A DNA stretch of 64,000 bases. Source: Nannochloropsis salina CCMP1776 (lineage: Eukaryota; Sar; Eustigmatophyceae; Eustigmatales; Monodopsidaceae). The notes under the pieces are model-generated. The model was not told where the DNA came from, searched no databases, and was given only the letters and a program-made list of their open reading frames with translations. This document shows, one piece after another, positions 52,435-62,105 of this stretch. The position numbers and the translations under genes were made by a program. The stretch covers positions 744,001 to 808,000 of the forward strand of contig SDOX01000001.1 of the NCBI GenBank assembly GCA_004565275.1, written 5' to 3'. Each line of letters starts with the position of its first letter. The first letter of the stretch is position 1.

Positions 52435-54874
52435 ATGGCGCAGCAATTTGCCCATGTTTTTCAGCCTTTAAAGCTCAAGTCTGGGGCCACACTTCGTAAT
52501 CGTATTGTCATGGGTAAGTGTATCTTATTTTGCTTCGGCCGAGACAATCGATCCCTTTCCACACCTTTCCCCTCCCCCCTCGACGCCTGATCAAATCCAT
52601 ATTCGATTTCTCTTGAAAGCATCAATCGATACCCAGACACAATTGTCATTCTCCATCTTTGGTGGTTGTCCTCACGTTTCTTCTCTTAAAAATGGGTCTC
52701 TTTCATATCTGCGGTCTGTGCTCCCTCCGTTTATCTCCTTTACCTGCACATGGACTTGCATCCTCACCAACTTATTTGTGATACTACCTTGCAACACGTC
52801 AGGATCCATGCACGTGGGTCTGGAAGATGGCGGCGTTATAGGGGGAGGGCTGCACAAACTGGGCGCTTTCTATGCTGAACGTGCAAAGCACCAAGTCGGA
52901 CTGATAGTTACGGGCGGCATTGCCCCGAACCGTCAAGGAAAGCTCTCTCCTTTCGCAGCCAAGCTGACAAACCCTTTGGAGGTACGAGCCCACCGGGACG
53001 TGACCAGTGCCGTGCATAATGCCCATCCCGAAGCGAAGATTGCCATGCAAATCTTGCACGCCGGCCGCTATGCTTATCACCCCTTTTTGGTGGGGCCGAG
53101 TGCCATTAAAGCGCCCATCGGCATGTATTCCCCACGGGCTCTGACCGAGGCGGAGGTCGAGCGGACCATTCAGGACTACGCGCACTGTGCCAGCCGGGCC
53201 CGGGAAGCCGGTTACGACGGCGTGGAGATCATGGGCTCCGAGGGCTACCTGATCAACCAGTTTTTGGTGGAGCACACCAACAAGAGGACAGGTGCCTGGG
53301 GAGGCCCCTACGAAAACAGAATGCGCTTCCCCGTGGATATCGTCAAGGCCGTCCGAGCGGCCGTGGGAGAAGATTTCATCATCATTTTCCGCCTGAGCAT
53401 GCTGGACCTGATCCCGGCGGGCTCGGCGTGGGAGGAAGTGGTGACCTTGGCCCAAGCCCTGGAGGCCGCCGGTGCGACGATCATCAACACGGGGATCGGC
53501 TGGCACGAGGCGCGGATCCCCACCATTGCCACCTGCGTCCCGCGCGCAGGGTATGCCTGGGTGACGAAGAAATTGAAGGAAGCGGGGGTGTTGGGGGTTC
53601 CTCTCTGCACCACGAACCGGATCAATATGCCCGCCACGGCCGAGAGGGTACTGGCCGACGGCAACGCCGACCTGGTCTCCATGGCCCGACCCTTTTTGGC
53701 GGACCCCGCCATCTTGAGTAAAGCCGCAGAGGGGCGCGTGGAGGAAATCAACACGTGCATTGCCTGCAACCAGGCTTGCCTTGACCACACGTTCAAGGGA
53801 CAGCGTGCCAGCTGTCTGGTCAACCCTCGGGCGGGGTACGAGACGGAACTGCACCTACTTCCCGTGTCTCCTGGGAGTAAGATGAGGGTGGCTGTGGTGG
53901 GGGCGGGGCCGGCGGGATTGGCCTGCGCGACGGCGGCGGCTGAGAGGGGCCACGCGGTGACGCTGTTTGAGAAAGCAGATGAGATCGGCGGGCAGTTCAA
54001 TATGGCGAAAGTCATCCCCGGTAAGGAGGAATTTCATGAGACGATACGTTACTTTACCCATCGACTGAAGCTTCTTCAAGTCGATGTGCGTCTGAACTCG
54101 CCTGCTACCGCGGAGGACTTGGCGGCCGAGGGGTTCGACCGGGTCGTGATGGCCACGGGGGTCCTCCCCCGCCCGGTCAAAATACCCGGATGTGAACATC
54201 CCAAGGTTCTTTCGTACGTGGACGTGTTGAGGGGCAGAAAGGATGTGGGGAAGCGTGTGGCCATTATAGGCGCCGGTGGCATTGGGTTTGACGTGGCGGA
54301 ATATTTGCTGCATGACCCCAGCCTCCCCCCGGCCAGCGTAAATGTGGGCAAGTTTTTGAAGGAATGGAGAATCGATGGGGACAACAAGGAAAGGGGCGGG
54401 CTGCTTGAAAAGGAGGCCCATGACCCGACCTTTCGAGAGATTTACCTCCTGCAACGGAAGAAAGGCAAAATGGGGGGCGGGTTGGGGAAAACAACTGGGT
54501 GGATCCACCGCGTATCCTTGAAGAAAGGAGGCGTGCACATGGTCACGGGCGTAGAGTATCTGAAGATAGATGATGAGGGCCTCCACCTTAAGCTCAAGAG
54601 CTCCGGAGAGACCAAGGTGCTGAACGTAGACACCATCGTCACGTGCGCGGGTCAAGAGCCCTTGCGGGAGTTGCAAGCCCCCCTGACGGCAGCCGGATTG
54701 GGGGTATTTAGAATTGGGGGTGCAGAGATGGCAGCAGAGCTGGACGCAAAGAGAGCAATAGACCAGGGAACCAGGCTTGCGGCGTGCCTCGAAAAAGCGA
54801 AACCGGGAGAAGTATTCTCGGCACCTGTGTCATGGGAGGCGAAGGTCATGTCCAAATTGGGTTTCATGAAATAG
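52435..54874 (+). CDS. 2,4-dienoyl-CoA reductase, FadH/OYE type
   Basis: Exons are 52435-52513 and 52803-54874 (716 residues). The 289-bp intron (GTAAGT...GTCAG, phase 1) joins TLRNRIVMG to SMHVGLEDGG, the N-terminal TIM-barrel block of E. coli FadH; an in-frame TGA precedes the ATG. The barrel shows GYDGVEIMGSEGYLINQFL, IIFRLSMLDLIPAG and TGIGWHEARIPT. The iron-sulfur cysteines are CIACNQACLDHTF plus C in ASCLVNP. The C-terminal half has two Rossmann motifs, VVGAGPAGLACATAAAERG (FAD) and IIGAGGIGFDVAEYLL (NADPH). The enzyme reduces 2,4-dienoyl-CoA in beta-oxidation of polyunsaturated acyl-CoA using FMN, FAD and a 4Fe-4S cluster. This is the bacterial one-chain form, not the short-chain DECR of animals. 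There is no clear targeting peptide; the C-terminus is GFMK, not a standard PTS1. Confidence 0.93.
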
Positions 54875-55492
54875 GTATATCGCAGAGGAGGCTGGTAAAG
54901 TTACATTAGCAATCTAGCTCTAGCAAAACCATCTGTATATAGATGTTGAGAAAAATGATTGGAGACGGAAAGCTACTGAATGTAGCTTTGTTGAAACAAC
55001 TTGATATGAGAGTGCGTGAGGAGGAAGATAAGCTCATGTTCAAAACACTGTCATTCGCTGGACGGAAAGAAAAAAAGTACAAACGGCTGTCCCAATGCTT
55101 TCAGTACGTGTTTGCCTGTAAGATTACAGTTTTGATGACGCGTGGTGTGTTTTGATTGATTGAATGAAGATGGCACGTACTAAATTCGATGGGAACGTAC
55201 TACGAAGTACCTCACAGCGCTAAGACTCTTGATAGGCCGAAACGATGCTGGCATCCTACAGCCCTCTGGACAAATTGACAGAATTATTTGTTGAATACCT
55301 GAGCGTGTTTGAGATGTAAAGACCCAGCATCGACATGTATCACCCTCATTCGCCAGGTGTTGTCAAGAATTTGTCTTGTACAAACAATTGTGCTCCATGT
55401 TCTTGTTGGTGAGGCCCGCCAACCGGGGATCAGAGGAACTGCCACAACCAAATTAAAAAACGTGCGAATTTCACGATCTCCTAACCATATTC
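54875..55492. other. intergenic, tandem genes
   Basis: These 0.6 kb of AT-richer DNA lie between the reductase and the ESF2-like gene. A 70-codon frame at 54943-55155 looks random. Nothing else is seen. Confidence 0.4.
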
Positions 55493-56545
55493 ATGTCTCG
55501 AACAGAGGGGGAAAATCACACATCCACGCAGATCTTCGACGCTGGCACTGAAAGAGCAGGTCGTAAAGCTATTAATTTGCGCTTGGGGGCAGTATCTTGG
55601 ATGGTAAAGAAGGGGAAGCTCAGGCATGACAAGCCACGAGAAGGTGGGGGAGACGAAGAAAACCACGGCCCTGACAACATTGAGATAATCAATAACAACA
55701 TGCCCATCACGACGGAGAGGCCGTCCTCCTCTTCTTTGGCAGGGCCTGCTGGCCCAAAACATGACAAGACAGAGCGCCTGAAGAGAGAGGCGAGGCAGTA
55801 CCGCGACGAAATAGCACGTAGAGGGGTCGTATATTTGTCTTCCCTTCCTCCTTACATGAAGCCGGCGAAGGTAAAACATCTTTTGGAAAAGATGGCTCCA
55901 GTCACACGGTTGTACATGGTGGAAGAGGATGTCACCATACGGAAACGGCGCATCAAGGGCGGAGGGAATAAGAAGAAAAAATATGTGGAAGGATGGGTGG
56001 AGTTTCAGGACAAAATGATGGCAAAAGAAGTTGCCGGGGCATTGAACGGATCCTTGGTGGGCGGGAAAAAGCACAATTTCTACCACGACGACATGTGGGT
56101 GATGAAGTACTTGAGAGGCTTCAAATGGAGCCACTTAACGGAAAAATTGGCCTATGAGCGGCGCGTGCGCGAGCAGAAGCTGAGGATGGAGATGCTCCAG
56201 GCCAAGAAGGAGAATGCCGCGTTTGTGGGGTTGGTGGAGAAGAAGAAGGAGCTGGAGGGTATGGAGGAGAGGAGACGGAAGGAGGGAAAGGAGGGACGGA
56301 GCCGGGACGACGAAGTCGGAGAAATCGGAGAAGGGAGGGAAACAAGGAGAGACCTTCGCGTGCTGCGCCGCTTCCGACAAGTGGCCCCCTTACGCGATGG
56401 AGGGGAGCGAGGAGTGGCCGCTCGGGAGGGAGCAGAGGGGCTTACAGGGGAGGGGCTGGAAAGCGGAGGGAAGAAACGAAGGCGTGGGGAGGGTATGGAC
56501 AAGGAGCTTCTCAAGGCGGTGTTTCAAGAACCCCGTCCCAAATGA
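55493..56545 (+). CDS. ESF2/ABT1-family pre-rRNA processing protein
   Basis: A single exon of 350 residues. The central RRM-like domain (about 105-200) carries the ESF2/ABT1 signature: RGVVYLSSLPPYMKPAKVKH, LYMVEEDV, KYVEGWVEFQDKMMAKEVA and the block FYHDDMWVMKYLRGFKWSHL. Lys/Arg/Glu-rich helices follow (REQKLRMEMLQAKKENAAF), and a basic tail ends the protein. In yeast Esf2 works in the small-subunit processome with the helicase Dbp8, in the nucleolus. The N-terminal 90 residues are variable and the ATG at 55493 is the first in frame. Length is close to fungal and animal members. Confidence 0.9.
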   Translation: MSRTEGENHTSTQIFDAGTERAGRKAINLRLGAVSWMVKKGKLRHDKPREGGGDEENHGPDNIEIINNNMPITTERPSSSSLAGPAGPKHDKTERLKREARQYRDEIARRGVVYLSSLPPYMKPAKVKHLLEKMAPVTRLYMVEEDVTIRKRRIKGGGNKKKKYVEGWVEFQDKMMAKEVAGALNGSLVGGKKHNFYHDDMWVMKYLRGFKWSHLTEKLAYERRVREQKLRMEMLQAKKENAAFVGLVEKKKELEGMEERRRKEGKEGRSRDDEVGEIGEGRETRRDLRVLRRFRQVAPLRDGGERGVAAREGAEGLTGEGLESGGKKRRRGEGMDKELLKAVFQEPRPK

Positions 56546-57873
56546 AGCATAGTGCGCATCGTGTAAAGGCTGAGCATATAGAGGGGCGAAAGGGTGATCA
56601 GAGACAGCGAAGAAAAAGACGCCGTCGACGGGACATACCGGCCCAAGCGTTTTGACGCGAGAAGGAAGCCCCTTGGCATTTCAAGCAGAGAGGAACCTCT
56701 GCCCAACAAAGGAAGATAACCATGCCATGCTACATTCTCCCTGCGCTGTCACAAATTACTTGATGTTATTCTTCTGATCGCACGAAAATCAAAGCTGTGG
56801 GTGGCGCATTGTCCCAGGCGTCATGTACACGGCCGAGCAAAGCTTCCATACAGGGAAGGTCTCCCACGAGAGGCTCGCGCCAGGCGCTCATCCCCTCATT
56901 CCGAAGTTTTCCCTTGCATCGAGCCTGAGCTCCCGTGATATCAGCCCAACAATCAATCCCCCTTCATTCCCCCGTCGCATTTATAAGGCTGGCAATACTA
57001 TCGTATAAATTCAGCACCCGTGTCCTACCACATTACCCAGGGTTTTTTTCTCGTTTTCCTCCCCCATTGTCATCTCCTTGCCCTGCTTCACTTACTCTGA
57101 GCAAGGGACGAAAGGGGCCCGCTCTCCTCCCACTCCGGATTTCCCGTCAATCCTCCCTGTCAGATCGCTCGCTCTGATAGGAGCAACACGCATGCGCATA
57201 TCCTGTACCCCTCTCGACCTGCTCGCCCCGTGTCTCTCTCATCCCGCACATGCTTTCCGTTTTGCATATACATACGCGCCATTCCAGTTACACGTAGATC
57301 ACAGGAAGGAGGCATCAGGTTTTCTGTTGCGTCACCGTCACGTTCCATGTCATCCTATCATAATGAATGTTCGCAAGACAGAAGGCTTTCCATCAATTGC
57401 ATCTCTTCGTAGCCCTCGCCCCGTCCCTCGATCGGCCCTACCACCATCATTTTTCACTGGGCTTTACAGGTCATGTGTGTTGCTTTCCTGGTCCCACCAC
57501 ATCCACCTCTACAATCCTTTCTGTCTCCTGTGCTCAGATCTTTCCTCTCCTCTCGCAATCTTCTTATGGTGTTGTCTCATCATTCTTCCTGTCCTCAGTC
57601 TCCATTTCCATTTCAACTGGCAATCATCCGAGACTAGTGCCCGACATGCGAGATAAACAAGTTTGACTTCAAATGGAAACACACTCCACTCTACCTTTAT
57701 TCCCGACAAAATTTAAATTCAAATGAACATGGGACCGCCATTCCACACACATTCTCCTGAAACCCCCTTAGGCAGTTCCCCGGTCCTCGTTGCTGCTCCC
57801 AGTTGCGTGGGTATGGCTCCCTTCTATGGCTGTGAAAACAATTCCTCTCGTCTGCTATTGCGGCTTGTAATAT
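56546..57873. other. convergent intergenic region, pyrimidine-rich
   Basis: These 1.3 kb lie between the ESF2-like gene (+) and the last exon of the MYB gene (-). It is strongly pyrimidine-rich on + around 57060-57650, which leaves a 192-codon frame open there that is not protein-like. Confidence 0.45.
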
Positions 57874-60800
57874 TTACTTCGGCTGGCTGAATTCTTCTTT
57901 TTTTCCTCCCCCCTGTTGGTTTTTGAGCTCCTCAATTTCTTGCTGCTGGCTCTGGTGGCTGAAAAGAACCTATGACAAACCAGCCATTAAGAAAAGGATG
58001 ACGATTTACCGCATAAAATCACAGCGATTAGGACTCTTTTCCTTCGTGTATCTCCGTTCGCCTCTCGTCACACGGCAATAGACGATCCCTGGACCCGTCC
58101 TGCTTGCTCGGTCGACAAAGCCGGGTGCTGGTGCTGCTTGCCTACCTTAATAAAGTATTTTTGCGCATGTGTTCGAATTTGATCCGATGTCCTGGTCTGA
58201 ACCATCCCTTGAATCTCCTTCCAGCTCTTTCCGTACTGCATCAAGCCCTCTAAAAATGCCGCATGCTCCTCCTGCGTCCATCGCCCCTCCCTCACAACGG
58301 CCCCTTCTCCCCCAGGTCCATGGTTGTTCCCGTCTTGCACGGCCAACCTGTTGTCCCCTGCCGACTCTTGAGCCCCTCCGGTCGCCACGTGCGCATGAAG
58401 CTGGTTGTTCCGAGCGCGGACACGGGCGGAGGGTGGCTTGCCCCCAGCCGACGCAGGGAACACCACCTTTCCCACAGAGGTCCTTCTCCCGGGCCCCTCA
58501 CCCTCCGTCCTGCACCCAAAGTGTCCCTCTGGCTTCATTCCTCCTATCCCCGCGCCTGACTCCTGGCCCGCTCCCCGGTCCGCCCCCCTCCTCTCGCCCT
58601 CGTCCTCCTCGTCCCCCATAGAGACCACCGAGGAATTAGCGGACGGGAATTGAAAGGTAGGGATACGCGTGCTATTGCTGCTGCTGGTGCTGCTGGTGCT
58701 GTTCATGCGCTGGCCGAGACAGTAGTCCCCCTTGACCTTGGCCTCTGTCCCGCCTTGCGGGGGGTCCCCGGGAGAGAGGGAAGAGGAGGTGGCCGGAGAG
58801 AGAACAGAACCCTGAGCATGGCTGCCCGTCCCGTTGTTGTAGACAATGTGTGCCTGAACTTCCTGCGCGTGCGACGGCTGATCTGCCGAAAGAGGGAAGA
58901 CCTGATCGACGATGCGATTGTTGGCTCGATCCACCTTGATGGTCAACCCCATGTGGTCACAGTTGTTCCTCTTCCTGGGCCCGTGGCTGCCCTTGTGGCC
59001 CTTCTCCCCCATGTCCACGCCGTCCAAACTGCCATCTCTCCTGCAGCCTTCCGCGTTCACCTCCGTCGCGTTCTCGGCCATCCCTGTACTTGGCTGCGGT
59101 TGCCAGGTGAGCGGTTGAATGGAAGGCACCGGAGCTCTGTCCCTGCCCAAGCGTCCTGCACCCGTGTGTCTTTGCGCGCTGTACCCTTTCCCACTCGTCC
59201 TGGATGAGAGGATGGTGGAAGGAAAGGCGTGGGGAGGGGAGGGCGCAGGGGCCGCCTGCAAATGGTGCCGCAGCTTCTTCTTCTGGAAGTATTTCTGCGC
59301 ATGGGTCCGGACTTGTTCGGCCGTCCGCGTCTGCAAGATCGCGGCGATCATCCGCCAGCTTTTCCCAAAGCGTTGGAAGGCTTCCAAGAATTTCTCGTGC
59401 TCGAAACGAGACCACCGACCCTCCCGCACGGTCGTAGCGTCCGATTTCCTCCCGCCATGGGGGTCTCGATGGCCGCTGGAAGGACGGGAAAGCATGCCCA
59501 TCGGTCGAGATTGTCCCCAATTGCGGGCCGCCGCGCTGGTGGCTGCCGAGGAGGAGACACAGGACGATCGCGACGTCATACCGCTGCACCGACTCCGGCT
59601 TTCATTCTCCCCTTCGTCGCTGCTGTACATCCTGGCTTCCTCCTCTCCCTCGCCATCCTTCAGAGACCCTCCAGGCCATCGAGCAGTCACAATCAACTCC
59701 TCGTCGCTGTCGATCGCTTCGTCGTCACTGCTTGCTCCGCTCATTTGCTCCTCACCGCTGCTGCTGTTGCTGCTGCTGCTGCTGCCGCTAGAGCTGCTCC
59801 CCAGGCTCTCGGCGCCGTCACTGTCCGTATCGCTGTGGTCACCTTCGCCGCCCTCGGAACGCTGTTGCCACCCGTACACAGGGCTCCCTCCGTTAAGAAA
59901 GAGACGGGGGTGCTTCAAGTGGGCTACCCCCGTCGAACATCCCAGGGGAGCGGGCGGGTATGCCAAGGCGAGGGGACGGTCCGCAACCTCCTCCTCCTCA
60001 TCCTCCTCCTCCTCCTCCTCCTCCTCCTCCTCCTCCTCCTCGTCCGAAGAAATGAACATTGCGGATCTCTCGAAGCGCCGGCCAGGCAAGGCACATGCAG
60101 GCAGATGGTGGTGGTGGTGGTGGTGGTGGTAGACGTTGGATGCCAGGGAGGAGGAGGAGGAAAAGGAAGACAGTCCTCCCGCGTCGAGGGAAGAGGCGCT
60201 GTAGGACGCCTCCTCCGGAAGCAAAGGCGGCCGCACTCCTCCCTCTGGGCGCAGTTCTTTGGAATCGAGGGACGTGGAAGAAGGGGTCGATGACCGGCTC
60301 CCAGCCTCGTCCTCGTGGTCCTCCAACTCCTTGATCAAAAGCGACATGGCCAGGGACGGGGGGCCCGTCCCTCCAGGCTTCCTCCCACTCTCCTTCCCCT
60401 TCTTCCCACTCCTGCTCGACGAAATCCCGCTTCCCCCACTCGTGCTGCTGCCGGACGTGAGGTTCCCACGGCTCAGGTCGTCCGACATGGAGAGAGAGGA
60501 TAAGGAAGCCGATGCCACGGAAGACGCCTTCTCGTCTTCCGCCTCTCCCGTGGCCGTCCAGGACGCACCCTTGGGCTCAGGGGAGGGGCGGGTCACGACA
60601 GGGGGCGCTTTCACTTGGAAGGATTTTCCTGCAGCCGAGCTTTCCCCTGCTCGGCCCTCCTCCTTCTCGACCAGGGGCGCGTCAGGCACCTCCGACATCC
60701 GGGTCGTGACCCTCGGCTGGCGTGCGTCCGCCTCACACGCCCTGAGCCCCCACGCCGTTGCCTCCGCCTCGTGGACCTGCTGGCGTCGTCCTTCCACGGG

Positions 60801-62105
60801 CGGAGCTAAGTCCACGCCGCATCTCCTCGGAAGCTGAGCGTAGGAGCCTGCAGGAGAGGGGTGTTGGTGTACGTGCGAGTCCGGATGGGAAGTCACGTAC
60901 GGCCTGCCAAAGCACTCAAGAGACTGCCACTGGCTTTCGTTGTGTCCGTGCAGGCCCGAATCGGGGACGGCGTAGGCACCGAGCGGGTCATGCCCGGCTT
61001 CTCCCGCCTGGGCGAACTCGCCAGGTCCCCCTACCCGGCCGATCTTGACGCGCTTCGCCGCCTCGCTTTTTCGGCCTGCTTGGGAGTTTATGCCCGTGGT
61101 AGCAGGTAGGACAGAGGACGTCAGATCCGTACTAGAGCCCCCGTCAAGGCTGGCGCGCGAGCTGCGTTGGTGCTTTTCCATTCCCCCGGGGTGTTCCTTC
61201 TTCTGGAAAAATTTCTGCGCGTGCGTCCGCACTTGCTCTGAGTTCCTCGTCTGCAACAGGCCAGCAATGTCCTTCCAAGACCGCCCAAATCGCTCATACC
61301 CGTGCAAAAAGATCGTGTGCTCCTCCTTCGTCCACCGCCCTTCCCGAGCTGCCTGACGCTTTGCCTGCGGGGGCTTCAAGGGGGGGTATCCTACGTCTTC
61401 CCACCCCTCCCTATTGCCCTTCGGCTCTTTACCGTGGGACTGGCCGAAGCCAAGCAGGCTGGGAGCCGGCAAGCCTAACGATGGCGCCGGATACCCTACA
61501 GGAAAGGCTGGATTCGACCCCCCTCTGAGCTCATCCGCGGGAGCGCGCAGCGAGGCGGCGCACGGCAAGAAGGAAGACTCAGGTGGGCCGTCGCGGAAGT
61601 GGTGGCCATAGGTGCGTTGTAAACCGGGCGGCAGATTTGCGCAGTTGATACTATCTCTTATGTATTGCCCTCTCGCAGTGTTTTCATCCCGCTTCACAAA
61701 CCCCTTGGTGTCGATCTCCTCCTCGTCGCACCCTGGCCTTTCAGAAGGCCTAGGCACCCGGCCTTCGTGCTCTGCATGGAGACCGTTTCCACAAGGATTG
61801 TGCGAATTATGCCTGGATGTCGAAGAAGGCTTGTCCACGGGCAGCGCATGTACCAGGCCCCAGCCTTCGAAAGCTCCGGGAAGTGCGACACGATGCCTGC
61901 TATCGTTGCTGTTCAACGTGGTCACTGAAAGCTGTTCGGCCATGGGTTCCGTGTCAGGGCATCGCATGGTCGAGAAAGTCGATGGCTGACTTGGCACGTC
62001 TCTGTTTCCTGTCGTGAGCGTGCTTGGATGGCAGGAAGGAGGTGGATCTTGCTGGGGGCGCGCGCCATCAGGCGGCCAGGATGCGGCGGGACTCGCACTG
62101 AGCAT
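57874..62105 (-). CDS. giant MYB-related protein with three SHAQKYF domains
   Basis: Exon 1 is 62105-58146. I propose a second exon at 57951-57874 joined by a 194-bp intron (AAG/GTAGGC...CACCAG/AGC, phase 0), ending in [13 protein letters not shown] and FSQPK. If the intron is retained the frame stops at 58068 instead; both forms give 1345 residues. Three SHAQKYF-class MYB domains lie at about 254-303 ([10 protein letters not shown] ... [11 protein letters not shown]), 890-940 ([10 protein letters not shown] ... [11 protein letters not shown]) and 1268-1320 ([10 protein letters not shown] ... [10 protein letters not shown]). Linkers of 300-600 residues are disordered, with a run of 8 His, a long Glu tract, and Ser runs. 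This class binds DNA through single repeats in plants (RVE/LHY type, circadian and light control) and is expanded in stramenopiles. Transcriptional function is inferred; partner and target are unknown. Confidence 0.88.
59988..60041 (+). repeat. (CTC)n microsatellite encoding the poly-Glu tract
   Basis: About 18 CTC/TCC units with a single interruption lie inside the MYB gene and encode its run of Glu residues on the - strand. Its length is likely variable between strains. Confidence 0.85.
60106..60130 (+). repeat. (GGT)8 microsatellite encoding the poly-His tract
   Basis: About eight GGT units on + read as CAC codons on -, giving the eight-His run of the MYB protein. Confidence 0.85.

Noticed and set aside
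57078-57656. 192-codon + strand frame between ESF2 and MYB genes
   Set aside because: It arises from pyrimidine-rich DNA and has a Ser/Pro/Leu/His-rich random composition with no family feature.
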